Assembly: GCF_006439395.2 (NCBI RefSeq)
Contig: NZ_CP083950.1
Coordinates: forward strand, 620,001-684,000
DNA: 64,000 bases
Origin: Mesorhizobium sp. B4-1-4
GTDB lineage: Bacteria > Pseudomonadota > Alphaproteobacteria > Rhizobiales > Rhizobiaceae
Direction of reading: 5' to 3'
Shown here: positions 18,505 through 28,086 of the stretch, in pieces
How positions within the stretch are numbered: position 1 is the first letter of the stretch
Layout: each line of letters begins with the position of its first letter
Notes under the pieces: model-generated
Told to the model about the DNA's origin: nothing
What the model saw: the letters and a program-made list of their open reading frames with translations, nothing else
Database searches by the model: none
Translations under genes and position numbers: made by a program

Positions 18505-19610
18505 GTTGCCGACCGATCATCCCGCTCGGGGAACATCGCCTTCAGGCCATCGCGCGAGGCCTGGGCGACGCCGCGTTCGGTGATCAGTCCGGTGACCAGC
18601 CGCGCCGGTGTCACGTCGAAGGCAGGGTTCGCCGCGGGCGTCGCCTCCGGGGAGACGCGCACCTGGGCGATTTCGCCGCCGGCGGTCTTGCCCCAGACCA
18701 GCGAAACCTCGTCGGCCGAGCGCTGCTCGATCGGGATCTCCTTGAGCCCGTCATGCACCGTCCAGTCGATGGTGGGCGACGGCAGCGCGACATAGAACGG
18801 CACGTCATTGTCGGCGGCGGCCAGTGCTTTCAGATAAGTGCCGATCTTGTTGCAGACATCGCCGTCGGCGGTGGTGCGGTCGGTGCCGACGATGACCATG
18901 TCGATCTCGCCACGCTGCATCAGGTGACCACCGGCATTGTCAACGATGAGCGTGTGCGGCACGCCGTGGCCTGCCATCTCCCAGGCGGTCAGCTGGGCGC
19001 CCTGGTTGCGCGGCCGCGTCTCGTCGACATAGACGTGGACGGGAATGCCCGCCTCGGTCGCCAGGTAGATCGGCGCGGTGGCAGTGCCATAGTCGACGGT
19101 CGCCAGCCAGCCGGCATTGCAGTGGGTCAGGATATTGACTGTCTCGCCGGGCTGCTTGCGCGCGGCGATCGCCTTGATGATGGCAAGTCCGTTTTCGCCG
19201 ATGGCGCGGTTCAGCCCGACGTCCTCGTCAGCGATCTCGCTGGCGCGCCGATAGGCGGCCGCGGCACGTTGTTCTGTTGGCAGCGGGCGGAGGAAGCGCC
19301 GCATCTCGTCGAGCGCCCAGCGCAGATTGATCGCCGTCGGGCGCGTCTCGTGCAGCGTCTCCCACACGGCGTCGAGCGCCGCGTCGGATGGATCATCCGT
19401 CATCTGCATGGCAACGCCATAGGCGGCGGTGACGCCGATCAGCGGCGCGCCGCGCACCCACATGTCGCGGATGGCGGTGGCGATGCCGGAAACGGTACCG
19501 ATCGTCTCGATGCGGAAATCATGCGGCAGCCAGCGCTGGTCGATGATATCGACCGAACGCCCGTCATCGCTCAGCCAGATTGTCCGGTAGTGGCGGTCGC
19601 CGACGTTCAA
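18501..19610 (-). CDS. mtnA: S-methyl-5-thioribose-1-phosphate isomerase
   Basis: A 369-residue aldose-ketose isomerase of the eIF2B-like fold that converts 5-methylthioribose-1-phosphate to methylthioribulose-1-phosphate; relatives also act on 5-deoxyribose-1-phosphate. The substrate loop [13 protein letters not shown] (53-65), catalytic Cys164 ([11 protein letters not shown]) and Asp244 ([19 protein letters not shown]) are all present. The start overlaps the mtnK stop (ATGA), showing coupling. The rest of the methionine salvage pathway (mtnB, mtnC, mtnD) is not in the window. Instead a class II aldolase fusion lies a few genes away, which suggests a different fate for the product. Confidence 0.95.
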   Translation of the reverse strand: MNVGDRHYRTIWLSDDGRSVDIIDQRWLPHDFRIETIGTVSGIATAIRDMWVRGAPLIGVTAAYGVAMQMTDDPSDAALDAVWETLHETRPTAINLRWALDEMRRFLRPLPTEQRAAAAYRRASEIADEDVGLNRAIGENGLAIIKAIAARKQPGETVNILTHCNAGWLATVDYGTATAPIYLATEAGIPVHVYVDETRPRNQGAQLTAWEMAGHGVPHTLIVDNAGGHLMQRGEIDMVIVGTDRTTADGDVCNKIGTYLKALAAADNDVPFYVALPSPTIDWTVHDGLKEIPIEQRSADEVSLVWGKTAGGEIAQVRVSPEATPAANPAFDVTPARLVTGLITERGVAQASRDGLKAMFPERDDRSAT

Positions 19611-20878
19611 ATTCCGCTCTCCTGTTCGATCAGCGCGGCCAAATGGTTGACCTCGTCGATGCTGTGGATCTGGCGCCGGTTGACGGCGATGTGACGGCCG
19701 AATTTCAGCGCCTTGGCTTCACAACTGGCGCGCAGGTCTTCATCGGCAATGGTTTCGAAATCGGCATTGTGGGCGAGGCCGAGGATGCGCCGGTGCACCT
19801 CGATGCCGGCAAAGCCGAGCAGGTCCGTCCAGATCTGGTGCAGCACATGGTCGAGCGCCTGCTCGGCGCCGAGCCTGTCGCCCTGATCCTCGAACAGGCT
19901 CTTCTGGTAGAGCATGCCGGTGCGCTCGGTGCGCCACAGATGCGAGAATTCGGCGCGGAACACCGCCCATGTCTCGACGATGACATCGAGCAGGTAGGCG
20001 CGCATGGCATCGCGCTTGCCCTGTTGCTCATGCCCACGCTGTGAGAAGAACGACATCCAGAAATTTGCGAGCAGCATGCCGACGTCGAAGGCCATCGGGC
20101 CGTAGAAGGCGAACTCCGGATCGATCATCCGGGTTTCCGTGTCGGTGACCATGATCGAGCCGGAATGCAGGTCGCCATGCAGCAGCGTCTCGGCATTGGC
20201 GGCGAAAATATGCTTCAGCCGCTGCGCCTCGACCTTGAGGTCGCGGTCGGCGCGCAGTTCGGCAACCACGGCGTCGAGTTGCGGGCTGGTATGCCTGTTC
20301 ATCTTCGCATCGAAATAGGGGTCCGAGAACACCAGGTTCTCGGTGATGTCACAAAGTTCGACATTGTCGGCGAACAGCGCCAGATCGGCCTTGCGATCCC
20401 TGGCTGTCATCGACAGATCGGAGCCGCGAAACAGCGTGCGGGCCATGAACACGCCGATGTCCCTGGCGATGTTCGGCAACTGCCGGCCTTCGATCAGTGC
20501 CCGCCGCAGAATGATGTGCGGCGACAGATATTCCATGATGATCAGCGCCTGGGCTTCATCGAAATGATGGATTGCCGGCACCGAGCCCGGCGCGCGCGCC
20601 TCCTGCCGGGTCAGCGCGTGATATTCGAAGAAGGAACGCTTCAGCGGCAGCGGCCAGCTGTCGCCGACCAGGCGGACATAAGGCAGGGCCTGCTTGACCA
20701 CGGCGGTACCACTGGCGCCCTCGACGACGAAGACGAGGTTCAGATTGCCGTCGCCGACTTCGCGCACCTTCCATTGTGTCGCGTCCTTGCCGATTTTCGC
20801 GCACAGCGCCTCGTTCGTGCCGAGGCGCGTCGAAAGCATCTCCACAGACAATGCTTCGAACGGCAATTTTCCAGTCAT
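19607..20878 (-). CDS. mtnK: S-methyl-5-thioribose kinase
   Basis: A 423-residue kinase of the choline/aminoglycoside phosphotransferase fold. It phosphorylates the 1-position of methylthioribose, and possibly of 5-deoxyribose. [11 protein letters not shown] near residue 42 is the glycine-rich loop. The catalytic loop HGDLHSG (234-240) and the metal motif IDPEF (252-256) are intact, and length matches MtnK. The gene is divergent from the sugar ABC importer across a 137-base region with a 29-base palindrome. Using a kinase rather than MTA phosphorylase implies that free methylthioribose arrives by uptake or from MTA nucleosidase. Confidence 0.95.
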   Translation of the reverse strand: MTGKLPFEALSVEMLSTRLGTNEALCAKIGKDATQWKVREVGDGNLNLVFVVEGASGTAVVKQALPYVRLVGDSWPLPLKRSFFEYHALTRQEARAPGSVPAIHHFDEAQALIIMEYLSPHIILRRALIEGRQLPNIARDIGVFMARTLFRGSDLSMTARDRKADLALFADNVELCDITENLVFSDPYFDAKMNRHTSPQLDAVVAELRADRDLKVEAQRLKHIFAANAETLLHGDLHSGSIMVTDTETRMIDPEFAFYGPMAFDVGMLLANFWMSFFSQRGHEQQGKRDAMRAYLLDVIVETWAVFRAEFSHLWRTERTGMLYQKSLFEDQGDRLGAEQALDHVLHQIWTDLLGFAGIEVHRRILGLAHNADFETIADEDLRASCEAKALKFGRHIAVNRRQIHSIDEVNHLAALIEQESGI

Positions 20879-20950
20879 TCTTCTCCCTCCCGCTTATTTG
20901 CTCCCATCATAGGGGAGCCTTGGCGGCGGGGCCAAGCTAGGAAGCTGTCT

Positions 20951-20979
20951 GGCAATTGTCAATCGTGTTGACAATTGCC
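20951..20979. promoter_or_regulatory. 29-bp palindromic operator between mtnK and the ABC importer
   Basis: Perfect 12-base inverted arms (GGCAATTGTCAA and its complement) flank a TCGTG spacer. The site lies 73 bases from the mtnK start and 37 bases from the ATPase start, where one regulator could control both directions. The SorC-type protein encoded at 26917-27882 is the nearest candidate. A weak half-site (GGCAAATGTG, 26900-26909) lies before the aldolase gene. Confidence 0.7.
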
Positions 20980-21015
20980 GACATTGACCATAGCGTCACG
21001 GTCAGGGAGGAACGC

Positions 21016-22527
21016 ATGATCGGCAATGCCGTGTTCCGCGTGGAGGGACTGAGGAAATCCTTTGGCCGCAACGAGGTGCTTGGCGGCATCTCGCTCGAGC
21101 TGCATTCCGGCGAGGTCACCGTGCTGATGGGCGCCAATGGCGCCGGCAAATCCACCCTCGTCAAGATCATCAGCGGCGTCTACGAGCGTGGCGGTGGCAC
21201 CATGACGCTTGCCGGGCAGGATTTCGCGCCGAACACGCCGGCGGAAGCAATCCGCGCCGGCGTCGTTACCGTCCACCAGAACATCAATGACGGCGTGGTC
21301 GCCGACCTCGATGTCGCCACCAACCTGACCCTGGACAGGCTGAGCGGCAAAGGCGCGCCGACCCTGTTCAATCCCGCCCGCGTGCGCCGCGAGGCCAAAG
21401 CGGTCGCCGACCGCATGGGACTGGCCATCGATCTCAAGGCCCGCGTCAACGATCTGTCGCTGGCCGATCGCCAGATGGTGGCGATTGCCCGCGCGCTTGC
21501 GCATCAGCCCAAAGTGCTGATCCTTGACGAACCGACCTCATCGCTCTCAAGTGCTGAAGCCGACCGGCTGTTCGCGCTGGTCGACCGGCTGCGCGAGCAG
21601 GGCGTGGCGATCCTCTATATCTCGCATCGCATGTCGGATATCAGGCGGCTCGCCGACCGCATCGTCTCGATGCGCGACGGCGTCATTTCAGGGGTCTTCG
21701 ACACTAAACCGCTCGATTATGAAGGCGCGGTCAACGCCATGCTCGGCCGCAAGATCCATCTCGACCGGATCATTGCCAGGAGTTCCGCCAAGGCGGTGCT
21801 GACCGTCGCAGGCCTTCGCATCGGGCAGGGCGCCAGGCCGATTTCGCTGACGCTTGGCGATGGCGAGGTGGTCGCCATCACCGGCCTCGTCGGCGTCGGC
21901 AAGACGGCACTCGCCGAAACGCTGTTCGGCGTGCGCCGGCCGCTCGCCGGCACCATGACGATGAACGGCAAGCCTTATGCACCGCGCTCGGCGGGCGACG
22001 CGATCGCCGCCGGTGTGTTCCTCGTTGCCAAGGACCGCGCCACCAGCGGCATCGTCGGCGGCTTCAACATCGAGCGCAATGTCAGCCTGCCGTTCCACAG
22101 GCGCATGTCGACTTTCAGCGTGCTCAAGCGCCGCCTCGAACGCACCGTCGCGCGCCGGCAGATCGAGGAACTGGGCATCGTCTGCCGCTCCGAGAAGGAC
22201 GAGATGTCGGCATTGTCTGGCGGCAACCAGCAGAAGGTGATGGTCGCCCGCTGGATGGCGCAGAATGCCGCGCTGTTCATCCTCGACGAGCCGTTTCAGG
22301 GCGTCGACATTTCGGCCAGGCGCGACATCGCCGCCAAGCTACGGGCGAGCGCGAACGGCCGCGCGACGTTGCTGTTCGTTACCGAAATCGACGAGGCGCT
22401 GGAGACGGCGGACCGCATCCTGGTGATGTCGGAACACACGATCGTCGGCGAACACCGCAACGCCGATGTGGACCTCGACCGCCTGCTGGCCGAGGTCGCC
22501 GGCGGACAACTGCACAGCGCTGCCTGA
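21016..22527 (+). CDS. Sugar ABC importer ATP-binding protein (RbsA/MglA type)
   Basis: A 503-residue protein with two fused ATPase domains, the usual form for pentose/hexose importers. The first domain has GANGAGKST and LADRQMVAIARALAH, followed by the Walker B LILDEPTSSLS. The second has the degenerate phosphate loop GLVGVGKTALAE, LSGGNQQKVMVARWMAQ and LFILDEPFQGVDISAR. The start at 21016 is set by GGGAGG seven bases upstream; upstream in-frame codons run through the operator. It is the first gene of a three-gene importer divergent from mtnKA, so methylthioribose or another deoxypentose is the likely cargo. Confidence 0.92.
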   Translation: MIGNAVFRVEGLRKSFGRNEVLGGISLELHSGEVTVLMGANGAGKSTLVKIISGVYERGGGTMTLAGQDFAPNTPAEAIRAGVVTVHQNINDGVVADLDVATNLTLDRLSGKGAPTLFNPARVRREAKAVADRMGLAIDLKARVNDLSLADRQMVAIARALAHQPKVLILDEPTSSLSSAEADRLFALVDRLREQGVAILYISHRMSDIRRLADRIVSMRDGVISGVFDTKPLDYEGAVNAMLGRKIHLDRIIARSSAKAVLTVAGLRIGQGARPISLTLGDGEVVAITGLVGVGKTALAETLFGVRRPLAGTMTMNGKPYAPRSAGDAIAAGVFLVAKDRATSGIVGGFNIERNVSLPFHRRMSTFSVLKRRLERTVARRQIEELGIVCRSEKDEMSALSGGNQQKVMVARWMAQNAALFILDEPFQGVDISARRDIAAKLRASANGRATLLFVTEIDEALETADRILVMSEHTIVGEHRNADVDLDRLLAEVAGGQLHSAA

Positions 22528-22607
22528 GCGGGCGGCCGATGGAATTGGGATGGAGAGAGTATGGGTTCGGATCGGGTAAACAGGACAGCGGCGTCGGGAT
22601 GCGCCGA

Positions 22608-23603
22608 ATGACGCTTCGAGACTATGCCATCCGCTATGGTTTCATCGTCCTGCTGGTCGGGCTCGTCGCCTATTTCGCGATTGCCGCCGATGGGTTCGTA
22701 TCACCGCAGAGTGCCGTCTTCATCTTTCAGTCAGTCGCCATCACCGGCGTGCTGGCGCTCGGCGTCACCGCCACGCTGGTCGTCGGCGGTTTCGATCTCT
22801 CGATCGGCTCGGTCGCCACCTCGGCCATGATGGCGGCCGCCTATGTCATGGTCGTGCTGGAACAGAACGCGGTCGTGGCGGTCATCGTCTGCCTGCTGAT
22901 CGGCGCCATCGTCGGGCTCATCAATGGCTGGCTGATCGTCTACATGCGCGTGCCCGATCTCCTGGCGACGCTCGGCATTATGTTCCTGCTGGTCGGCCTG
23001 CAGCGCATCCCGACCGAGGGCCGCTCGATCGCCACCGGCATGACCATGCCGGATGGTTCTGTCGCCAACGGCAAGTTCGGCGACGCCTTCCTGGCGCTTG
23101 GCCGCCACCGATTCGATTTCTTCATCCCGAACCTCATTCCGGTGTCGGTGGTCGTGCTGTTGGTCCTCGCGCTGCTGATCTGGTTCTTCCTCGAATACAC
23201 CCGTTTCGGCCGCATGATGTACGCCGTCGGCTCCAATGAGCGCGCCGCCGAACTCGCCGGTGCGCCTGTCAAGGCATACAAGATCTGGGCCTACGTTATT
23301 TCGGGTGTTTTTGCCTCGATCGGCGGCATTTTGCTCGCCGCACGGCTTGGACGCGGTGACATCGCCTCGGGTAATAATCTTCTGCTCGATGCCGTCGCCG
23401 CGGCGCTGATCGGCTACGCGGTGCTTGGCGCCGCCAAGCCGAACGCCTTCGGCACCGCCATCGGCGCGCTGTTCGTCGGCATCCTGCTGCAAGGCCTGAC
23501 CATGATGAACGCTCCCTACTATACGCAGGATTTCGTCAAGGGCGTGGTTCTGGTCGTCGCCCTTGTCTTCACCTTTGCGCTTTCGGGCAGGGGCGGGAGG
23601 TAG
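22608..23603 (+). CDS. Sugar ABC importer permease (RbsC type)
   Basis: A ~331-residue inner-membrane permease with 8-10 hydrophobic segments. The family hallmark near residue 60-75 (GVTATLVVGGFDLSIGSVA) and the coupling motif (YAVGSNERAAELAGAPVKAYKIWAYVISGV) are clear. I prefer ATG 22608 (MTLRDYAIRYGFIVLL), which has GGGA about eight bases upstream; 22599 and 22539 are in-frame alternatives. Only one permease gene is present, so the channel should be a homodimer, unlike the two-permease rhamnose importer of Rhizobium leguminosarum. Confidence 0.9.
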   Translation: MTLRDYAIRYGFIVLLVGLVAYFAIAADGFVSPQSAVFIFQSVAITGVLALGVTATLVVGGFDLSIGSVATSAMMAAAYVMVVLEQNAVVAVIVCLLIGAIVGLINGWLIVYMRVPDLLATLGIMFLLVGLQRIPTEGRSIATGMTMPDGSVANGKFGDAFLALGRHRFDFFIPNLIPVSVVVLLVLALLIWFFLEYTRFGRMMYAVGSNERAAELAGAPVKAYKIWAYVISGVFASIGGILLAARLGRGDIASGNNLLLDAVAAALIGYAVLGAAKPNAFGTAIGALFVGILLQGLTMMNAPYYTQDFVKGVVLVVALVFTFALSGRGGR

Positions 23604-23650
23604 TTTCGGCCGGACGGTATTTTGGGTTCAACAAAAGTGGAGGAAACAAG

Positions 23651-24703
23651 GTGAACATCACAAGAAGACTTCTGGGGAAGGTGGCGCTCGGACTGGCCGG
23701 CGCAACCATGCTGATGCAGGTCCCGGCTTTTGCCGCGGACAAGCCGGCGCCGTTCGACAAGCCCGGCGTCAAGATCGCACTGGTCCGCTATCTTTCGACC
23801 GGCGACTTCTTCCAGGCCTATCTCTCCGGCGTCGAGGCGCAGTCCAAGGCGCTCGGCATCGACCTGCGCGTGCTCGACAGCCGCCAGGACGCCGCCCTTC
23901 AGTCGGATATGGTCGACCAGGCCATCGCGCTCGGCGTGCAGGGCATTATCATCCAGCACGGCCTGACGGAATCGATGAAGGACGCCGCCCAGCGCGCGGT
24001 CGACGCCGGCATCAAGGTGGTGGCCTTCGACGTCAATGTCGAAAACCCCAAGATCCCGCAGATCGAACAGTCGGACAAGGATCTTGCCCGCCTCGCGCTC
24101 GAACAGGCGGTCAAGGACAATGGCGAAAGCTGGAACGCCGGCTATGTCTATGTCGCCGGTATCGCGCCGCTCGACCGCCGCAACGAGACCTGGGTCGACG
24201 TGAAGAAGAAATATGCGGGCATCAAGGAAGTCGCCATGTTCGGCACGCTTGACAACCCGATCGCCAACTCCGTCGCCAACCAGGCGCGTTCGGTGCTGTC
24301 GGCTCACCCCGACATCAAGGTGATGTTCGCCCCCTATGACGAGTTCGCCAAGGGCGTGAAGATCGCCGTCGACGAGGCGGGATTGAACAAGGGCATCAAG
24401 ATCTACTCGGCCGATATCTCGACCTCCGACATATCAGCGATGCGCGAGCCCGACAGCGCCTGGGCCGCCACCGCCGCCACCAACCCGGCCGTCGTCGGTC
24501 AGGTCTCCGTGCGCGCGCTGGCTCAATTGCTCGCCGGCGAGGACCCCGGCCACAACGTCATCGTACCGCCGACGCTGATCACCCAGAAGGAACTGATCGA
24601 CAAGGATATCAAGAACATGGAAGACCTGTCGGCCAAGCTGCCGCAGTTCGCCCATGCCGATGTCGCCATGCCGGCCTGGATGCCGAACCCGAACGCGAAG
24701 TAA
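23651..24703 (+). CDS. Periplasmic sugar-binding protein (RbsB type)
   Basis: A 350-residue Peripla_BP_4-type binding protein with a Sec signal (MNITRRLLGKVALGLAGATM, cleavage after PAFA). The mature part has the alternating alpha/beta pattern of ribose-binding proteins: DFFQAYLSGVEAQSKALGIDLRVLDSRQD, then ALGVQGIIIQHG and KVVAFDVNVEN. It starts with GTG at 23651, preceded by GGAGG. It is the last gene of the importer operon and ends just before a strong terminator. The ligand is not readable from sequence. The operon's linkage to mtnK and mtnA argues for methylthioribose or 5-deoxyribose over hexoses. Confidence 0.92.
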   Translation: MNITRRLLGKVALGLAGATMLMQVPAFAADKPAPFDKPGVKIALVRYLSTGDFFQAYLSGVEAQSKALGIDLRVLDSRQDAALQSDMVDQAIALGVQGIIIQHGLTESMKDAAQRAVDAGIKVVAFDVNVENPKIPQIEQSDKDLARLALEQAVKDNGESWNAGYVYVAGIAPLDRRNETWVDVKKKYAGIKEVAMFGTLDNPIANSVANQARSVLSAHPDIKVMFAPYDEFAKGVKIAVDEAGLNKGIKIYSADISTSDISAMREPDSAWAATAATNPAVVGQVSVRALAQLLAGEDPGHNVIVPPTLITQKELIDKDIKNMEDLSAKLPQFAHADVAMPAWMPNPNAK

Positions 24704-24723
24704 AGCTCGTCAACACACAAAGG

Positions 24724-24755
24724 AAAAGGGCGGCCCGTGAGCCGCCCTTTTTATT
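24724..24755. terminator. Bidirectional Rho-independent terminator
   Basis: GGGCGGC and GCCGCCC (24728-24734, 24741-24747) form a stem with a six-base loop, flanked by AAAA on one side and TTTTT on the other. It therefore works for both the importer operon (+) and the aldolase gene (-), whose stops lie on each side. Confidence 0.92.
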
Positions 24756-24770
24756 GTCAGTTGGAGGTGT

Positions 24771-26825
24771 TTACCGCAGCGCCGCCGCGATGTTGCCGCC
24801 GTCGACGGTCGTCACGTCGGCCGTCGTGCGTTCGGCGAGCGCATGATGCAGGAAGGCCTGCGCCACGTCCTGCGCCGTCACTTCCTGGCCGAGCAGGTTG
24901 CCGGACATGTATTCCTTCTCCGACACGCCGCGCGCGCCGGAACGGCTGGCGATCATGGCATCGGTCAAAAGGCCGGAGCGGATACGGTCGGCATTGACCG
25001 CGTTGGAGCGGATACCGTAAGCGCCGTAGTCGAGCGCATACTGCCTGGACAGGAACAGCGTCGCCGCCTTCGGCACGCCATAGGCGCCGAACTTCGGGCC
25101 CGGATTGACCGCCTGCTTGGAGGTGTTGAACAAAAGCGCCCCGCCCGTGCCTTGTTCCAGCATGATGCGCACGGCGTTCTGCGCCACCGACTGATGGGCG
25201 AAGAAGTTGAGCTCAAAACTCTTGCGCAGCAGTGCGTCATCGAGCTCGCCGATGCGGCCTTCCCAGGCCGCGCCAGCATTGGACACCAGTATGTCGACGC
25301 CGCCGAAGACGGCAACCGCCTTGTCGAAGGCGGCGCGCACCTGTGCCGGATCGGTGATGTCGGCGGCGACACCGATCGAATTGTTGCCGGCTTTCTTGGC
25401 CGCATCGGCGGCCTTTTCGGCGTCGAGATCGACGACCACGGCATGAGCGCCATTGTCGGCGAACAGCTTGGCTGTCGCCGCGCCGATCGCGCCGGCACCG
25501 CCGGTGATCAGCACCACCTGGCCGGTCAGCGGCTTTGGCTTGTTGGAGGCGAGCTTGGCCTGTTCGAGCGACCAGTATTCGAGCGGGAACAGATCCGCCT
25601 TGGAGAGGGGATGGAAACGCCCGACCGCTTCAGCGCCCCGCACCGCCTCGATCCACATCTCGCCGACGTCGGAAGCGATCCTTGCGTCCTTCAACGTTCG
25701 GCCATGGCCGAACATGCCGAGGCCCGGGACCAGCGTAAGGCGCGGCATGGGGTCGAGCATGGTCCGCTTGACGTCGTCGAGCGCGTCGTTTGTCTCGAAA
25801 TAGGCGCGATAATCCTTGGCGAAGGCGTCGACATGGCTCTTGATCACGGCCTTGTAGTCGCTGATCTTTTCAGCATCGGGCGCCGGCACGGCCATCGGCC
25901 CGGTCTTGATGCGGATCGACAGATCGGGGGTCGAAACACCGCGTGCCGCATAGTCGGCGATCTTGGATGAGTTGATGAAATCGACGATCGCGTCCGAAGT
26001 GCGGAAATCGCTGATCATGCGGTCGAAGCGGCCTTCGCCGCGCGCCACCGCGACAGCGCCGCGCAGCATCGGCGCGATGGAGCCCGATGTCGCGAGCCTT
26101 GCCGGCAGCGCCGCCTTTGCCGCCTGCGGCTTGGCGTGCTTGGCGACATAATCCTCGGCGACATTCACATAGTGGATCATCCGGTCGTAGGCCTGCCTGG
26201 CATCGTCGCCGAAGGTGAAGATGCCGTGCTTGTCGAGGATCAGACCTTCGACATCAGGGTCGGCATCAAAGACATCGGCTGCCGCCTTGGCGAGGTCGAA
26301 GCCCGGCATGATGTAGGGCACGTAGCCCATCTTCTCCCCGAACACCGTCTTCACCAGCGGCTTGCTGTCTTGCTGGTCGACAATGGCCAGGATGGCGGTC
26401 GAATGGGTGTGGTCGACGAATTTATGCGGCAGGAAGGCGTGCAGCAGCGTTTCGACAGAGGGGTTGGGTGAGGCCGGATCAATCAGGTTTGCCCGCTGCA
26501 GCGCCACCATGTCCTCGTCGGAAAGCTTGTCCAGCGCGCGCGCCTTGAGCAGGGCGCCCATCTTGACCGCCGGCAGGCCCTGCGGCTCGATGACCGCCAT
26601 GTCCCAGCCGCTGCCCTTGACGCACAGCACGTCCCATTCATCGCCGACGAGGTCGGTCGCCTTGGTCTTGCAGGAGGTGTTGCCGCCGCCATGCAGGACC
26701 AGTTGTGGCACGCCTCCCAGCAGCCGCGTCGTGTAGACGCGCAGAGCGAGGTCGCGGCCGACGCCTTTCTTCGCATAGTCGGCGACAAGTTTCTCGGCCG
26801 CGTCGTCGTTCCACAGGTTCTTCAT
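24771..26825 (-). CDS. Class II aldolase / short-chain dehydrogenase fusion (RhaD-like)
   Basis: A 684-residue bifunctional protein. Residues 1-~400 are a class II (fuculose/rhamnulose-1-phosphate type) aldolase with LHGGGNTS (44-51), the metal histidines VDHTHS (137-142) and LDKHGIFTF (198-206). Residues ~430-684 are an NAD(P)-dependent SDR with TGGAGAIG (441-448), Ser569, and Tyr582/Lys586 (YGVPK). Fusions of this kind cleave a 1-phospho-ketose to DHAP plus an aldehyde and then oxidise or reduce the aldehyde; RhaD does this with rhamnulose-1-phosphate. Here no rhamnose isomerase or rhamnulokinase is adjacent, while mtnK and mtnA are. I therefore propose methylthioribulose-1-phosphate or 5-deoxyribulose-1-phosphate as substrate. 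Start 26825 fits the family N-terminus. Confidence 0.85.
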   Translation of the reverse strand: MKNLWNDDAAEKLVADYAKKGVGRDLALRVYTTRLLGGVPQLVLHGGGNTSCKTKATDLVGDEWDVLCVKGSGWDMAVIEPQGLPAVKMGALLKARALDKLSDEDMVALQRANLIDPASPNPSVETLLHAFLPHKFVDHTHSTAILAIVDQQDSKPLVKTVFGEKMGYVPYIMPGFDLAKAAADVFDADPDVEGLILDKHGIFTFGDDARQAYDRMIHYVNVAEDYVAKHAKPQAAKAALPARLATSGSIAPMLRGAVAVARGEGRFDRMISDFRTSDAIVDFINSSKIADYAARGVSTPDLSIRIKTGPMAVPAPDAEKISDYKAVIKSHVDAFAKDYRAYFETNDALDDVKRTMLDPMPRLTLVPGLGMFGHGRTLKDARIASDVGEMWIEAVRGAEAVGRFHPLSKADLFPLEYWSLEQAKLASNKPKPLTGQVVLITGGAGAIGAATAKLFADNGAHAVVVDLDAEKAADAAKKAGNNSIGVAADITDPAQVRAAFDKAVAVFGGVDILVSNAGAAWEGRIGELDDALLRKSFELNFFAHQSVAQNAVRIMLEQGTGGALLFNTSKQAVNPGPKFGAYGVPKAATLFLSRQYALDYGAYGIRSNAVNADRIRSGLLTDAMIASRSGARGVSEKEYMSGNLLGQEVTAQDVAQAFLHHALAERTTADVTTVDGGNIAAALR

Positions 26826-26916
26826 GTTCGCTTCGTCCAGTTGCTGTCTTTGGATGGTGAAACAGGAATGCCGCGACGCCTTGATGACAATGTGCCGGCG
26901 GCAAATGTGCTTTTCT

Positions 26917-27882
26917 TCAGGGTGCTTTTTTAGGCGCCGCTCCGGCATGATCGAGCAGCCGCTGCGCCATATGCGCGCCGACCACCAGATGCGTGCAAAG
27001 TCCGCCGGTGATCGCCGCCAGCAGCGGTTCGAACTTGCTGTCCTCCTGCACCACCATCAGTCGCCTGGCGATGGCGCGCAGCGAGGCAAGCTCGGCGGAG
27101 ATCACCCGGCGGTTGTAGCTGCAGTCGAGCACCTTGCCCTCGGCATCGATGATCTGCCCGGCAATGACACCGGCGGCACCTTGATTGCGCAGTTCCGCCA
27201 TTTCGCCCGATGTCAGCGCGCCGCATTTGACCAGGTGGCTGTCGGCATCGACCGCGCCAACCGAGTAGAGCGCAAGATCGCAGTCGCTGATATCGGACAG
27301 CTGCTCTCGGATCACCGGCTCGGCCCGCAGCGCCCGTGCCAGCTCTTCCGTCGACAGCACCAGCGGTGCGTAGAAATTGAGGCCCTTGGCGTTGAGCCGG
27401 CGCGCGATCTCCATGGTGCACTGGTCCGGCCGGTAGGAATAGGGTGCACCGAGATTGCCGCAGAGCTGCACCACCGTCACATCCTGCAGGTCGGCATAGG
27501 GCATCATGTCGGCGATCGTGTAGATCGTGCGGCCCCAGGCGACACCGATGCGGTCGCCCTTCTTGACCAGTTCGAGGAACACGCTCGCCGCCAGCACGGC
27601 GATGTCGGTGGAGGGGTCCGGGACATGACTGTTTTCCGGCGCGATCCAGACCGCGTCGAGGCCCAGCGCGTCCTCGAGCCTGCGCGCCATCACGTCGTCG
27701 GTGAAAAGCTGGGTCGAGGTCGAGATGTTGACGATGCCGGTCTCGCGTGCCTTGCGCAGATACATCGCCACGGAGGCGCGGGAAATGTTAAGCTGGCTCG
27801 CCACCTGGTCCTGGCGCAGGCCATGCGCATAGTACAGCCAGGCGGCCTTGTGGATGAGCTGTTCTGCCGGTCGGATCGCCAT
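26917..27882 (-). CDS. SorC/DeoR-type sugar-binding transcriptional regulator
   Basis: A 321-residue regulator. An N-terminal helix-turn-helix (AAWLYYAHGLRQDQVASQLNISRASVAMYLRKARETG, ~12-50) is followed by the large SorC-type phosphosugar-binding domain (~60-315) with GDRIGVAWGRTIYTIADMM and GVIAGQIIDAEGKVLD. The start at 27882 is supported by GAGGAG eight bases upstream. It lies 91 bases upstream of the aldolase-dehydrogenase gene in the same direction, so the two are likely cotranscribed. It is the best candidate to bind the 29-bp palindrome at 20951. The effector is probably a pathway sugar phosphate. Confidence 0.88.
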   Translation of the reverse strand: MAIRPAEQLIHKAAWLYYAHGLRQDQVASQLNISRASVAMYLRKARETGIVNISTSTQLFTDDVMARRLEDALGLDAVWIAPENSHVPDPSTDIAVLAASVFLELVKKGDRIGVAWGRTIYTIADMMPYADLQDVTVVQLCGNLGAPYSYRPDQCTMEIARRLNAKGLNFYAPLVLSTEELARALRAEPVIREQLSDISDCDLALYSVGAVDADSHLVKCGALTSGEMAELRNQGAAGVIAGQIIDAEGKVLDCSYNRRVISAELASLRAIARRLMVVQEDSKFEPLLAAITGGLCTHLVVGAHMAQRLLDHAGAAPKKAP

Positions 27883-28086
27883 GCCGTCTCCTCGTCTGAC
27901 ATTAGTCACGGCTCTCGACAAAAGTCAAATTGGGATGTGCGGGCACCATCGCCTCTCGGCAGACGCTTAATCGGATCGCCGTTCTACAAAGCTGGTATAG
28001 CTTGGCATTTTCGATCATCCGGGGGGATAGCCTGACGAGAGGCCTGAGGTTAGAAAGCTTGAAAAAGGGACTTTGGGGAGGACGGG

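Noticed and set aside
24771..26825. A standard rhamnose catabolism locus (RhaD with rhamnose importer)
   Set aside because: No rhamnose isomerase, rhamnulokinase or second permease is adjacent, and the regulator is SorC-type rather than the DeoR-type RhaR. Rhamnose remains possible, but mtnK and mtnA across the shared palindrome fit better.
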